A stretch of DNA of 64,000 nt, taken from positions 2,294,001-2,358,000 of the forward strand of contig NZ_JBNINT010000001.1 of assembly GCF_050510895.1 (NCBI RefSeq), given 5' to 3'. The position numbers and the translations under genes were made by a program. This stretch comes from Pannonibacter phragmitetus_B. Its GTDB lineage: Bacteria > Pseudomonadota > Alphaproteobacteria > Rhizobiales > Stappiaceae. Position 1 is the first letter of the stretch. Each line of letters opens with the position of its first letter. This document shows positions 53,867 to 63,528 of the stretch, piece by piece. Under the pieces are notes generated by a model that saw nothing but the letters and a program-made list of their open reading frames with translations, ran no database searches and was not told the origin of the DNA.

Positions 53867-55540
53867 TCAGGCCGCTCTGAGCGTCCGCAGGAATTGCGTG
53901 ACTTCCTGCTCGAGGGTCCGGGACTGTCCAGACAGCGTACCGGAAAGGCTCATCAGCTGCGTGGACGCGGCACCAGTCATCTCCGCTGCGGTGCCGACGC
54001 CCGAGATGTTCTGCGTCACCTCATTGGCGCCAGATGCAGCGCGGTTGATGTTCGTTGCAATCTCGGATGTCGCAGCTCCCTGCTGATCGACGGCGGCCGA
54101 GATGGCCTGTGCCGCATCCTGGATGGTGTTGATGGTGCTGACGATCTGCGAAATTGAGCCAACAGTCGTCTTGGTCGCGGCCTGAATTTCCGCAATCTTG
54201 CCGGAAATTTCTTCCGTTGCTTTGGCGGTCTGGCTTGCCAGCCCCTTGACCTCGGCGGCCACAACGGCGAAGCCCTTGCCTGCTTCACCGGCACGTGCGG
54301 CCTCGATGGTCGCATTCAGCGCCAGAAGGTTTGTCTGTTCGGCGATCGTGGTGATCAACTCGACCACCTCACCAATCTTCTGGGCAGCATCAGAAAGAGA
54401 GTTGACGTGACGGCTCGTCATCTCAGCCGTGTTTGCTGCTTCCTTGGAGATGGCCGCCGATCTCTCCACCTGAGAGGAGATCTCGTTGATGGAGGCCGAA
54501 AGTTCCTCGGCACCGGCCGCAACCGTCTGAACATTGGTCGAAGCTTCTTCCGCCGCTCCAGAGACAGCCTGAGCCTGCCGGGACGTCTCCTCAGCATTCG
54601 CCGACAGTCCCTCAGCCGCACTGGCAACTTCACCTGAAGCACGGACAAGAGATTGAACCAACTGCCCCATCGTCGCTTCGAACTGATCAGCCATCGCACG
54701 GCGCTCGTTGATCATGCGCTGAGCATTCTGGGCTTCAACTTCGGCCTGCTCCGCGCGCAGACGCTCGTTGTCCTGCAGGCTGTCGCGGAATTTCTCGAGC
54801 GTTCCCGCCATGTCGCCAAGCTCGTTCTTACGGCCGGCACAAGGAATGACGGTTGCAAAGTCTCCGCTTGCGATCCGGCTCATGGCGCTGGATATACCCA
54901 CGATGTTGCGCGTCACGTTGGCAACAATGTAGTAGATATAGGCCAGCCCAATAAGACCAGCGACAACAGCCGTGACAGCAAATACCCAGAAGGATTTGAC
55001 ATAAGCTTCTTCGCCCTGAACGACAGAAGCAGCCGATCCACGCTGATTGATATCAATTAACTGGACGAGATCACCGGACAGTTCGTCGAATGAAGTGCGC
55101 AACTCGGTCCGCAGGAGATTAGCCGCTTCTTCATTCTTGTTCTGGCGGGACAGATTAATCACCTCGTCACTGCGCTTTAGATAAGCCTGCCAAACAGCCT
55201 TGAACTTGTCATAGATCTTCTGCTCTTCGGGAGAGGAGATCAACTTCTCATATTCCCTGGAGCTGTTTGCTATAGCTGTTCTAATGCTATCAAGAGACGC
55301 CTCGGCGGACTTCATCGAGGCCTCATCAAGAGAGGTGATGTGTTCGGCCTGGTAAATTCGGAAATCTGACGTCGCTGTATTAATGCTGTTGACGACGGCA
55401 ACACTTGGAAGCCAGTTGCGGCCCAAGTCGTCAGTACTGTCGTTCAGTGTCGCTAGCCCGGCCAGACCGGCCCAGACTAGAGCCGCCACGGCTGCAAGCA
55501 GTCCCGCCGTGAATGAGATCAAGAGCGTCTTCAAGCTCAT
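53867..55540 (-). CDS. Methyl-accepting chemotaxis protein, four-helix-bundle sensor type
   Basis: 557 aa, single frame. TM1 (about 7-29), periplasmic helical domain (about 30-185) with the 4HB features WLPSVAVVNSINTATSDFR and EEQKIYDKFKAVW, TM2 (about 190-212), HAMP, and a signalling domain with EQTNLLALNATIEAARAGEAGKGF. Different sensor class from the receptor at 3737-5914. Ligand unknown. Confidence 0.93.
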   Translation of the reverse strand: MSLKTLLISFTAGLLAAVAALVWAGLAGLATLNDSTDDLGRNWLPSVAVVNSINTATSDFRIYQAEHITSLDEASMKSAEASLDSIRTAIANSSREYEKLISSPEEQKIYDKFKAVWQAYLKRSDEVINLSRQNKNEEAANLLRTELRTSFDELSGDLVQLIDINQRGSAASVVQGEEAYVKSFWVFAVTAVVAGLIGLAYIYYIVANVTRNIVGISSAMSRIASGDFATVIPCAGRKNELGDMAGTLEKFRDSLQDNERLRAEQAEVEAQNAQRMINERRAMADQFEATMGQLVQSLVRASGEVASAAEGLSANAEETSRQAQAVSGAAEEASTNVQTVAAGAEELSASINEISSQVERSAAISKEAANTAEMTSRHVNSLSDAAQKIGEVVELITTIAEQTNLLALNATIEAARAGEAGKGFAVVAAEVKGLASQTAKATEEISGKIAEIQAATKTTVGSISQIVSTINTIQDAAQAISAAVDQQGAATSEIATNINRAASGANEVTQNISGVGTAAEMTGAASTQLMSLSGTLSGQSRTLEQEVTQFLRTLRAA

Positions 55541-55792
55541 TTTTACACCCCAAGTAAAATAACCTAGAGTTAACTGGAGTTAAATCGTTAAGAACCATTG
55601 AATTTCATCGCATTTGAAATATTAACTATTCTTAACCGCCGATCTTATGGTTTATTTTCTTGGAAGTGCAACGCAGAATATACGCCACAATAAAGTAAAA
55701 TTGACGAACTCAACCATAGATTACTTTTTTCAAGCGTTTCCCATGTTACTTTTAACAATGTTTCGAGGGAGATTCCGGCAAGCTAAGTGCTA
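55541..55792. other. AT-rich region upstream of the chemoreceptor
   Basis: A 250-bp stretch, markedly AT-richer than its surroundings, between the chemoreceptor start and the yidD stop. It contains two TTAA-N6-TTAA pairs (about 55570-55583 and 55622-55637), one base short of the CtrA spacing. No gene is visible. Confidence 0.5.
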
Positions 55793-56115
55793 CTACGTAA
55801 TATTTTTCCCGGACCAGCACCCATAGCGCCAAGGCACGTACCAGCGAGCGGAGGGGCTCAGCGTTTCCGGCACCGGGTCATAGCCGGAAGCACCCATCGG
55901 ATTGCAGCGCAGAATGCGGGAAAGGCCAAGCCAGCCGCCACCCCAGAAACCGAAACGGCGGATGGCTTCGCTGGTATATTCGGAGCACGTCGGCGCATAG
56001 CGGCAGCCACGGCCCATGAACATCGAAAGCGTATGCCGGTAGACCCAGATCAGGCCAAGAGCGGCATGGGCAGCAGGAGACAGGCGGCGCGGCGGAAACG
56101 CGGACGCAGACTCAC
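55793..56115 (-). CDS. yidD: Membrane protein insertion efficiency factor YidD, frameshifted
   Basis: Assists YidC-dependent membrane insertion. About 107 aa from GTG 56115, behind GGGGAGG. One base missing in a short run at about 56094 joins MSLRPRF to PPRRLSPAAHAALGLIWVYRHTLSMFMG; without that repair no start codon is available for the conserved part. GCRYAPTCSEYTSEAIRRFG with both Cys, and GYDPVP, are diagnostic. Confidence 0.88.
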
Positions 56116-56186
56116 ACCTCGCCTCCCCTCAACGCTGTTCTTGCCGCACTTGCCGCACATTGAACAAACTCCACACGCCGGCCCGC

Positions 56187-56627
56187 TCAGGCCGCAGGCG
56201 CCTTTGCCTCGATCTGGTCGAGCGCATCGACAACGGCGTCAAAAGTCAGCAGCGTGGAAGCATGGCGCGCCTTGTAGTCGCGTACGGGCTCCAGAAAGCG
56301 GAACTCCTCGAACTTGCCCTCAGGGGCCGGACCGTTTTCCTTCAGCATGGCTGTTACGGTGCGGCGCAGCTCGCGCAGCTCCTGCGGCGTGCAGCCGATG
56401 ATATGCCGCGCCATGAGCGAAGACGAGGCCTGGCCAAGGGCACAGGCTTTCACGTCATGGCCAAACTCACTCACCTTGCCATCGCGCACCACCAGGTCGA
56501 TGGTTACGGTCGAGCCGCACAGGCGGGAATGTGCCTTGGCGCTCGCATCGGGCGCAGCAAGCCGTCCGAGGTGCGGAATATTCCCCGCCAGCTCAAGGAT
56601 GCGGGTGTTGTAGATGTCATCAAGCAT
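56187..56627 (-). CDS. Iron-sulfur cluster assembly scaffold protein, NifU/IscU-like
   Basis: 146 aa from ATG 56627 (MLDDIYNTRILELAGNIPH); an ATG three codons upstream (56636) is possible. U-type scaffold: the three Cys ligands appear as CGSTVTIDLVV, KACALGQASSS and GCTPQELRELR. It carries a long C-terminal tail with FEEFRFLEPVRDYKARHAS, typical of the alphaproteobacterial group next to folE. Divergent from folE. Confidence 0.86.
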   Translation of the reverse strand: MLDDIYNTRILELAGNIPHLGRLAAPDASAKAHSRLCGSTVTIDLVVRDGKVSEFGHDVKACALGQASSSLMARHIIGCTPQELRELRRTVTAMLKENGPAPEGKFEEFRFLEPVRDYKARHASTLLTFDAVVDALDQIEAKAPAA

Positions 56628-56898
56628 GCGTGCCATATCCTCATGACAGCGGTCCGTGTCTTGCTGCCTGCACCCGGTCATGGGCGGCGTATGACGGCAA
56701 AAGACGGAATCAGAACATTGGGCGCTTTGCGGCGCGAGCCTTCTTCCTATATAGAGCAAGACTTGCTTCTGTTCAGCCCCAGGCTGAAACCGCAGGAGCA
56801 GGTGTGAGAGGTTTGCGGCAAATTCCCCCTGCCGTGATCCGGAGCAGTCAAGGCAACGTAAGATTGGCTGTTCATCCACAGTCTCAAGGATCAAACCA

Positions 56899-57534
56899 AT
56901 GGACGCCATCTTGAAGCCTGCTGACGAAAAGGCCCCACGCCGCGCACCGCACGAGATCGCGCGTCCGAGCCGCGAGCAAGCCGAGGCCGCTGTCCGTACC
57001 CTTCTCGCCTATATCGGCGAAGACCCGGAACGCGAGGGCCTGCTCGACACGCCCAAGCGCGTCGTGAAGTCTTTCGCCGAACTCTACAGCGGCTATGCCG
57101 AAGACCCGAAGGCGCATCTGGAGCGCACGTTTGAGGATGTGGGCGGCTACGAGGACATGATCATGGTCCGTGGCATCCCGTTCCATTCCCACTGCGAGCA
57201 TCACATGCTGCCGTTCATCGGCAAGGCGTACATCGCCTACTATCCGTCCGGTGGTGTGGTTGGCCTGTCGAAGCTCGCGCGCGTCGTCGATATCTATGCC
57301 AACCGGCTTCAGACGCAGGAGAACTTGACCTCGCAGATCGTCTCCTCCATTGACGAGCATCTGGCGCCGCGCGGCATCGCGGTGATGCTCGAAGCCGAGC
57401 ATCAGTGCATGACCATGCGCGGCGTGCAGAAGGCGGGCGTGTCCACGATCACGACCCAGTTCACCGGCGTCTTCCAGGACGATCCGGCTGAACAGGCCCG
57501 CTTCATGACCTTCATTCGCGGCGGAGACCGTTAA
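56899..57534 (+). CDS. folE: GTP cyclohydrolase I
   Basis: First step of tetrahydrofolate synthesis from GTP. 211 aa: LDTPKRVVKSFAELYSGY, zinc/catalytic HSHCEHHMLPF, and EAEHQCMTMRGVQKAG. Intact. hisI follows 27 bp later, a neighbour pair common in Rhizobiales. Confidence 0.96.
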   Translation: MDAILKPADEKAPRRAPHEIARPSREQAEAAVRTLLAYIGEDPEREGLLDTPKRVVKSFAELYSGYAEDPKAHLERTFEDVGGYEDMIMVRGIPFHSHCEHHMLPFIGKAYIAYYPSGGVVGLSKLARVVDIYANRLQTQENLTSQIVSSIDEHLAPRGIAVMLEAEHQCMTMRGVQKAGVSTITTQFTGVFQDDPAEQARFMTFIRGGDR

Positions 57535-57561
57535 TCTCCGCCCACCCGGCGGAGAGTTGAC

Positions 57562-58038
57562 GTGAACAAGACCGGATTTGATCCGCGCGGATCGAAGAGC
57601 GACATCGAGAACGGTCTGTCGTTCCAGCCCAAATTTGACGAAAACGGCCTGATCGCCGCCGTGGTAACAGATGCCACGCGCGGCGATCTGCTTATGGTCG
57701 GCTACATGAACGCCGAAAGCCTGCGCCGCACCATCGACACGGGCGAAGCCTGGTACTGGAGCCGCTCCCGGCAGAAGTACTGGAAGAAGGGCGGCACCTC
57801 GGGCCAGGTGCAGAAGGTGCGCGAGATCCGCACCGATTGCGATCAGGACGCCATATGGCTGATCGTGGATGTGGAAGGCAATGGCGCCACCTGCCACACC
57901 GGCTACCGCTCCTGCTTCCACCGCGCCCTCACCCGCCATGACGATGGCTCTGTCTCCCTGCGCCTGATGGAAGACAGCAAGGTCTATGACCCGGCCGATG
58001 TCTACGGCCACTCCGGCTGCGGGCATAATCACGGATAG
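57562..58038 (+). CDS. hisI: Phosphoribosyl-AMP cyclohydrolase
   Basis: Third step of histidine synthesis. 158 aa from GTG 57562, with CGGAGAG upstream. EAWYWSRSRQKYWKKGGTSG, metal-binding RTDCDQDAIW and CHTGYRSCFHR are the family motifs; a stand-alone HisI without the HisE domain. His/Gly-rich C-terminus HSGCGHNHG. Confidence 0.95.
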   Translation: MNKTGFDPRGSKSDIENGLSFQPKFDENGLIAAVVTDATRGDLLMVGYMNAESLRRTIDTGEAWYWSRSRQKYWKKGGTSGQVQKVREIRTDCDQDAIWLIVDVEGNGATCHTGYRSCFHRALTRHDDGSVSLRLMEDSKVYDPADVYGHSGCGHNHG

Positions 58039-58150
58039 TTTGCGAAAAGCGCGTGCGCGTGAAAGCTGACGCAAGGGCTTTTCCCGCCCCGGCGCAAATC
58101 CTTTCTCCGGCGGGCACTTGCACCGCAAATACCGTCTTTGACCTTCTGCT

Positions 58151-58175
58151 CCGGCGCGGGCACACTGCGCGCCGG
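58151..58175 (+). other. GC hairpin in the metY leader
   Basis: CCGGCGCG pairs with CGCGCCGG (8 bp, nine-base loop), 51 bp before metY. No SAM-II, SAM/SAH or SAM-I riboswitch consensus is recognisable around it; a leader role is speculative, or it may be a hisI-distal attenuator. Confidence 0.4.
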
Positions 58176-58225
58176 ATCGAGCCTTGCAAGAGGCAAACCG
58201 ACTGAATAACTCCTGGGAGGATGGA

Positions 58226-59515
58226 ATGACTGCAGGTACACCCGGCTTCTCGACGCTGGCCATTCATGCGGGCGCACAGCCCGATCCGGCCACCGGCGCG
58301 CGCGTGACGCCGATCTATCAGACGGCCTCTTTCGTCTTCAACGACGTGGATCATGCCGCCTCGCTCTTCGGCCTTCAGGCCTTCGGCAACATCTACACCC
58401 GCATCACCAACCCGACGACCGCCGTTCTGGAAGAGCGGGTTGCAGCCCTTGAGGGCGGCACCGCAGCGCTGGCCGTCGCTTCCGGCCATGCGGCCCAGCT
58501 TCTCGCCTTCCACACGATCATGACGCCGGGCGACAGCATCGTTGCCTCCACCAAGCTCTACGGCGGCTCGATCAACCAGCTCAACCACTCCTTCAAGAGC
58601 TTCGGCTGGAACGTCATCTGGGCGGATCCGTCTGATCTGGCCGCCTTTGAGTCAGCCGTTGACGGCACCACCAAGGCCATCTTCATCGAGAGCCTTGCCA
58701 ACCCCGGTGGCATCGTCACCGACATTGCAGGCATCTCGGCCATCGCCAAGAAGAAGGGCGTGCCGCTCATCGTCGACAACACGCTGGCGACTCCTTACCT
58801 CTGCCGTCCGATCGAACATGGCGCCGATGTGGTGCTGCACTCGCTGACCAAGTTCATGGGCGGCCATGGCAATTCCATGGGCGGCATCATCGTGGATGCG
58901 GGCACGTTCAACTGGTCGGCCAGCGGCCGCTACCCGCTGCTTTCCACGCCGCGCCCGGAGTATCAGGGCATGGTGCTGCACGAGACCTTCGGCAACTTCG
59001 CCTTCGCCATCGCCTGCCGCGTGCTTGGCCTGCGCGACCTCGGCCCCGCCATCTCGCCCTTCAATGCCTTCATGATCCTGACCGGCATCGAAACCCTGCC
59101 GCTGCGCATGCAGCGCCACTGCGACAATGCGCTGAAGGTGGCCGAGTTCCTGTCGAACCATCCGAAGGTGGCATGGGTATCCTACGCCGCCCTGCCGGGT
59201 GATGCGGGTCATGCGCTGCAGCAGAAGTACTGCCCCAAGGGCGCAGGTGCCGTCTTCACCTTCGGCGTCAAGGGCGGCTATGACGCGGGCGTTGCCCTTG
59301 TTTCCAGCGTGGAGCTGTTCTCGCACCTTGCCAACATCGGCGACACCCGCAGCCTGATCATCCACCCGGCCTCCACCACCCACCGCCAGCTCTCCGACGA
59401 GCAGAAGACCCGCGCCGGTGCCGGCCCGGATGTGGTGCGCCTGTCCATTGGCATCGAAGACGCGAGCGACATCATCGCCGATCTTGAGCAAGCCCTCGCC
59501 AAGCTGCCAGGCTGA
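58226..59515 (+). CDS. metY: O-acetylhomoserine aminocarboxypropyltransferase
   Basis: PLP enzyme making homocysteine from O-acetylhomoserine and sulfide. 429 aa from ATG 58226 behind GGGAGG. YTRITNPTTAVLEERVAALEGG, the PLP region VDNTLATPYLCRP and HSLTKFMGGHGNSMGG with the Schiff-base Lys. Intact. The O-succinyl-specific metZ paralogue is less likely given the long insert FAIACRVLGLRDLGPAIS. Confidence 0.93.
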   Translation: MTAGTPGFSTLAIHAGAQPDPATGARVTPIYQTASFVFNDVDHAASLFGLQAFGNIYTRITNPTTAVLEERVAALEGGTAALAVASGHAAQLLAFHTIMTPGDSIVASTKLYGGSINQLNHSFKSFGWNVIWADPSDLAAFESAVDGTTKAIFIESLANPGGIVTDIAGISAIAKKKGVPLIVDNTLATPYLCRPIEHGADVVLHSLTKFMGGHGNSMGGIIVDAGTFNWSASGRYPLLSTPRPEYQGMVLHETFGNFAFAIACRVLGLRDLGPAISPFNAFMILTGIETLPLRMQRHCDNALKVAEFLSNHPKVAWVSYAALPGDAGHALQQKYCPKGAGAVFTFGVKGGYDAGVALVSSVELFSHLANIGDTRSLIIHPASTTHRQLSDEQKTRAGAGPDVVRLSIGIEDASDIIADLEQALAKLPG

Positions 59516-59542
59516 CCCTCAGGCTGGTTGAAGCACAAAGTG

Positions 59543-59580
59543 AAAACCCCGCCGGATTGCTCCGGCGGGGTTTTGTGTTT
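59543..59580 (+). terminator. Intrinsic terminator after metY
   Basis: AAAACCCCGCCGG pairs with CCGGCGGGGTTTT (13 bp, six-base loop), then GTGTTT. The symmetrical A/T ends allow it to work for ctaA on the minus strand as well. Confidence 0.9.
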
Positions 59581-59653
59581 GAAAAGAATCATTTGGGCGA
59601 AGAAGGTGCGGCACTGATTCAGCTGCTTCGCACCTTGATTCAAACAAACTGAT

Positions 59654-60736
59654 TCAGCTGCGGACCGGCGCCTCACCCTTCAGGCGAACAAGGTACTCGA
59701 CCGAGAGCCCAAGCACGATCACCGCCATGGCCTGATGGGTCAGCGCCACATCCAGCTTCACATGCAACAGCAGCGTGGCAATGCCGATGGCTGCCTGCAG
59801 CAGCACGGCGAGGCCGAGCAGAAGCGCGGTGCCGCGCAGGCCCTTGTGGGCGTTTGTCCGCAGCGTCATGGCCACCAGCGACACCACGGCCAGCACCAGC
59901 ACATAGGCACCCAGACGATGCTGGAACTGCACGGTCATGACATTCTCGAAGAAGTTCCGCCAGGCCGGGTCCATGACGAGCAGGCCGCCTGGAATGATCT
60001 GTCCATCCATCAACGGCCAGGTGTTGAAGGTGAGCCCGGCATTGAGCCCCGCGACGAGGCCGCCCAGAAAGATCTGAAGGAAGACGAGGCCGATGACAAC
60101 GCGTCCGAAGCGGGCCAGCTTCCGGCCATCCTGAGGCGTCGCCTCCGTATGCGGAGCGAGCCTGCGCGCCAGCCAGAAGATATAGGCAAAGATGATGCAG
60201 GCGAGCGTGAGGTGGGTGGCCAGCCGGTATTGGCTGACATCGGTGCGCTCGACGAGGCCGGAGGCTACCATCCACCAGCCGACAGCTCCCTGAAGCCCGC
60301 CCAGAGCCAGACCCAGCACCAGCCAGGGCTTCAGCCACCCTTCGATCCGTCCGCTGGCCCAGAAGAAGACCAGCGGCAGCGCAAAGGCCACACCGATGAA
60401 GCGGCCAAGCTGCCGGTGTGCCCATTCCCACCAGAAAATGAACTGGAACTCCTCAAGGCTCATGCCCTTGTTGATGAGCTGATACTGGGGAATCTGGCGG
60501 TACTTGTCGAACTCCTCCAGCCATTCCGCTTCGCTGAGCGGAGGAATCATGCCGTGAATGGGCTTCCATTCGGTGATCGACAAGCCAGACTCGGTCAGCC
60601 GCGTGGCACCGCCGACAACGACCATGGCGAGGATCAAGAGGCAGATACCATAGAGCCAGATGCGGATCTGGGTGCGGTGGCGCGCGGTCGGCGATCCCGG
60701 CTGCGCAAGGGTTGATACCGTCTGTGAAGTGGACAT
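59654..60736 (-). CDS. ctaA: Heme A synthase (COX15/CtaA)
   Basis: Oxidises heme O to heme A for cytochrome c oxidase. 360 aa from ATG 60736 (MSTSQTVSTLAQPG). Eight transmembrane helices; conserved heme His residues occur in EWAHRQLGR, ATHLTLA, QFQHRLGAY and LTHQAMA. GGATRLTESGLSITEWKP is the family signature. Intact. Divergent from the DUF2842 gene. Confidence 0.96.
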   Translation of the reverse strand: MSTSQTVSTLAQPGSPTARHRTQIRIWLYGICLLILAMVVVGGATRLTESGLSITEWKPIHGMIPPLSEAEWLEEFDKYRQIPQYQLINKGMSLEEFQFIFWWEWAHRQLGRFIGVAFALPLVFFWASGRIEGWLKPWLVLGLALGGLQGAVGWWMVASGLVERTDVSQYRLATHLTLACIIFAYIFWLARRLAPHTEATPQDGRKLARFGRVVIGLVFLQIFLGGLVAGLNAGLTFNTWPLMDGQIIPGGLLVMDPAWRNFFENVMTVQFQHRLGAYVLVLAVVSLVAMTLRTNAHKGLRGTALLLGLAVLLQAAIGIATLLLHVKLDVALTHQAMAVIVLGLSVEYLVRLKGEAPVRS

Positions 60737-60893
60737 GTCGCCTTCCGGATTTGACCTTTGACCGCTTGGGATATAGGTCCGCCCTGAGGAGAGCAAGCTG
60801 CGGCCTGCGGGGTTTTCCTTATTGCGACATTGCGACGCTCCCTGCAATTGCCGCAAGGACCACGCAGACGCAGGCCAGAGGAGAAATCGGTCC

Positions 60894-61106
60894 ATGCCTT
60901 CATTTCGGAAATTCATCGGCATGGTGCTGCTGGTGATCTTTGTGATCGTCTATGCGCTCACAGCCATGGTCATTGGCGACATGACGCTGCAGCAGTCGTC
61001 CAACACGGTGCGCATGATCTATTTTGTCATCGCCGGGCTGGTCTGGGTCATTCCGGCTGGCGCAATCATCTGGTGGATGGAGCGCGGCGGGAAAAAGCCC
61101 GGCTGA
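60894..61106 (+). CDS. DUF2842 small membrane protein
   Basis: 70 aa: MPSFRKFIGMVLLVIFVIVY, two hydrophobic helices (about 8-28 and 41-61) and a charged end ERGGKKPG. GAGGAG lies eight bases before ATG 60894. The size and IPAGAIIWWMERG ending match the DUF2842 family, often next to ctaA in Rhizobiales; function unknown. Its 3' end overlaps the convergent deacetylase by 41 bp. Confidence 0.8.
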   Translation: MPSFRKFIGMVLLVIFVIVYALTAMVIGDMTLQQSSNTVRMIYFVIAGLVWVIPAGAIIWWMERGGKKPG

Positions 61107-62160
61107 CCCGCCGGAACGCCCCGTAAAGGGCAAAAGGTGCGCCGGTCAGATACTCGTCGATCACTTCCGGCCCCTGAAAATGCCCATTGAGAGAAACGCG
61201 CGGCAGCAGCATGGGCTGGCGCGCGTGAATGGACTTGAGCACACCCGGAACAGTCGTGACTCCGGCCCTGAGGCCGGCGGCGGCAGCCATCGCCGCCTCA
61301 CGCATGCCACAGGTCTCGGCGCCTCCATAAGGATAGGCCGTGAAGGCGGGTCTGCGGCCAAGTTCATCCTCAATCCGCTCAATTCCCCGGCGGATGTCTG
61401 CCCCGGCCTCCGCTTCAGGCAAGCGTGCCAGCGCGTGATGATCATGCGTGTGGGCGCCAATGCTCACCAGCGGGTCACGTGCCAGACTGCGCGCTTCGTT
61501 CCAGCTCAGCATCTCCTCATCGGCCAGTGCCTCGAGATCAAAGCCGTTCAGCGCGCAAAGCTCGCGCACCATGGACCGCTGGCCAGCTTCATCCAGCTCC
61601 TCCGTCAGAAGTTGCAGAAGCGCCGCGTAGCAGGCCTGCTTTTCCTCCAGAGTGGCGCAGGGAATGAGCGAGGCCTCTCCCTTGGCGGCAAAATGCAGCA
61701 CCTCCTGGGCGGCAATCATCCGCTCTAGCGCGATCCACCACAGCTCTGAAGTCCGGTCAAGAAAGCCCGATGTCAGAAACAGGGTGAAGGGAACTCCCAT
61801 TTGCTTGAGCAGCGGATAGGCCACCGTCAGGTTGTCCCGGTAGCCATCATCAAAGCTCAGAACCGCGTAACGCTCCTGCCCGAAACACAGCTTCAACCGG
61901 TCGACAGCTTCTTCCATGGACACGAACTTGTAGCCGCGGGAGCGAACCCGTTCGATCACCTGAGTGAGAAATTCGGGAGTAATCTCGAGATGACGGTTCG
62001 GCTGGAACGGGTTCTGACTGGCTGGGCGCACCCGGTGCAGGGTGAAGATCAAGCCACACCCTTGAGTGAAGGGGGCCAACACACGGCCAAGCCTGCTGCG
62101 GCGAAGCAGCCAGAAACCTGTGTCGAATAACTGCCGCCGCTGGCTCATTCCCGTTGCCAT
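61066..62160 (-). CDS. Polysaccharide deacetylase (NodB-homology)
   Basis: About 364 aa from ATG 62160 (MATGMSQRRQLFDTGFW); ATG 62148 is an alternative. NodB core: catalytic VLSFDDGYRDN with the Asp-Asp metal/base pair, metal His in HTHDHHALA, and the later AYPYGG. Carbohydrate esterase family 4 removes acetyl groups from polysaccharides. No signal peptide is obvious. Divergent from the CelD-like gene, probably part of the same exopolysaccharide locus. Confidence 0.87.
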   Translation of the reverse strand: MATGMSQRRQLFDTGFWLLRRSRLGRVLAPFTQGCGLIFTLHRVRPASQNPFQPNRHLEITPEFLTQVIERVRSRGYKFVSMEEAVDRLKLCFGQERYAVLSFDDGYRDNLTVAYPLLKQMGVPFTLFLTSGFLDRTSELWWIALERMIAAQEVLHFAAKGEASLIPCATLEEKQACYAALLQLLTEELDEAGQRSMVRELCALNGFDLEALADEEMLSWNEARSLARDPLVSIGAHTHDHHALARLPEAEAGADIRRGIERIEDELGRRPAFTAYPYGGAETCGMREAAMAAAAGLRAGVTTVPGVLKSIHARQPMLLPRVSLNGHFQGPEVIDEYLTGAPFALYGAFRRVSRAFSRRAPSTR

Positions 62161-62255
62161 TCTCCCGGCCGCCTCGGCCTTTCGGCCCTTGGTACACTTT
62201 TTCAGCCTTTGGTGCAATGCTACGGCTCAAGCAACTTGACGCAGACATAGGGCCG

Positions 62256-63494
62256 ATGGAGATGCACCGGTCAGCCGGAACAGCAGTGAAAACCATTGAA
62301 CGGACTGTGCCCAGCACCTTGCCGGCTGGACCGTTGCCTGCGCCCGCGAGCTCACCGGACATAACCATTCTTCAGAATCTTGGAGACGCCCGCAGCCCCT
62401 GGCTGAGACTTCAGGCGTCCGGGATCTATGGCCACTATCAGCGTTTCGACTGGCTTGAGGCCTGGCATGTGCACCTAGGCAGCGCCTTGGGGGTGCGGCC
62501 TCTGATCATCATCTGCGAAGACGCGGCAGGGCCCGCGATGATCCTGCCGCTCGCCCTCAACAGACGCGGCGGTACCACAGTGCTGGAGTGGATGGGCTGG
62601 CAGCATGGCAACCAGAATACCGGCCTGTGGAGGGCTGATGCCTATGCTGCAGCTGATCCGGTCGAGCTGTCCCGTCTTTTGGTGAGAACAGCACGCGAGG
62701 CTGGAGCAAGTCTGGTTGACCTGCGCAACATTCCGGCAAGCTGGGAGGGCCGCCCGCATCCGCTCGCCCAATCCGGCACGCCTGCCAAGGATGCCGTCTT
62801 CCGTGGTACGGTGTCGGAGCCTTTTGCAGCACTGCGGATGCGCCTGCAGTCAAAAGACAGCCGCAAGAAAGAAGCCCGCAAGCAGAAGGCACTGGAAGCG
62901 CTGCCGGGCTACCGCATCCGCACACTGGACAGGGCTGCGGAGATTGAGGCGGGGCTCGACACCCTGATCGCCCAGCGGCAGGAGCGTGCCCGCCAAACCG
63001 GCATTCCCAGTGGCTTTTCCGCCCCCGGCCAACGGGCATTCCTGCGCAAGCTGCTTCTGGAAGGCGCAGGAAGCCCCTGCCCGGCACTGCAGATCCAGGT
63101 GCTGGAGGCAGAAGGCGATGTCCTTGCGGCCTATCTTTCGGGCCGCTCCGGCACCACCTGTTACGCCTATGCCAACAGCATCGGCGTGGGCAGCCACTCC
63201 CAATTCAGTCCCGGCATCGTTCTTCTCTCAAGCCTCATTGAGGCGTGCTGCGAAGATCAAGCCATCCGGACGCTCGACCTCGGCCTTGGAGACGAGCGCT
63301 ACAAACACACCTGGACACGGCCCGAGCCGCTGCGTGATCTTGCTCTGGCAGTGGAAATGCGCGGACACTTGATCAGGCTCTTGCTGACTGCCAGGCGCAC
63401 GCTGTTGAGAGGGCTGCGCCAGACCCCTGCGCTTTGGACCGGCGTTCGTACTGTCCGCAGATTTGCAGCAAGGCTCCGCCGCCAGAAAGGCTGA
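62256..63494 (+). CDS. GNAT-fold acyltransferase, CelD/BcsL-like
   Basis: About 412 aa from ATG 62256 (MEMHRSAGTAVK); ATG 62262 also possible. Two tandem GNAT-like halves: PLIIICEDAAGPAMILPLAL in the first; RKKEARKQKALEALPG at the linker; then LQIQVLEAEGDVLAAYLSGRSG and TLDLGLGDERYKHTW in the second. This matches the COG5653 'cellulose biosynthesis CelD-like' acetyltransferases found in exopolysaccharide clusters. Substrate unknown; the deacetylase and Wzc-like neighbours support a polysaccharide role. Confidence 0.82.
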   Translation: MEMHRSAGTAVKTIERTVPSTLPAGPLPAPASSPDITILQNLGDARSPWLRLQASGIYGHYQRFDWLEAWHVHLGSALGVRPLIIICEDAAGPAMILPLALNRRGGTTVLEWMGWQHGNQNTGLWRADAYAAADPVELSRLLVRTAREAGASLVDLRNIPASWEGRPHPLAQSGTPAKDAVFRGTVSEPFAALRMRLQSKDSRKKEARKQKALEALPGYRIRTLDRAAEIEAGLDTLIAQRQERARQTGIPSGFSAPGQRAFLRKLLLEGAGSPCPALQIQVLEAEGDVLAAYLSGRSGTTCYAYANSIGVGSHSQFSPGIVLLSSLIEACCEDQAIRTLDLGLGDERYKHTWTRPEPLRDLALAVEMRGHLIRLLLTARRTLLRGLRQTPALWTGVRTVRRFAARLRRQKG

Positions 63495-63528
63495 CAGTCC
63501 GCAACCGTTCCCCTGACCGGAAGGCGTG

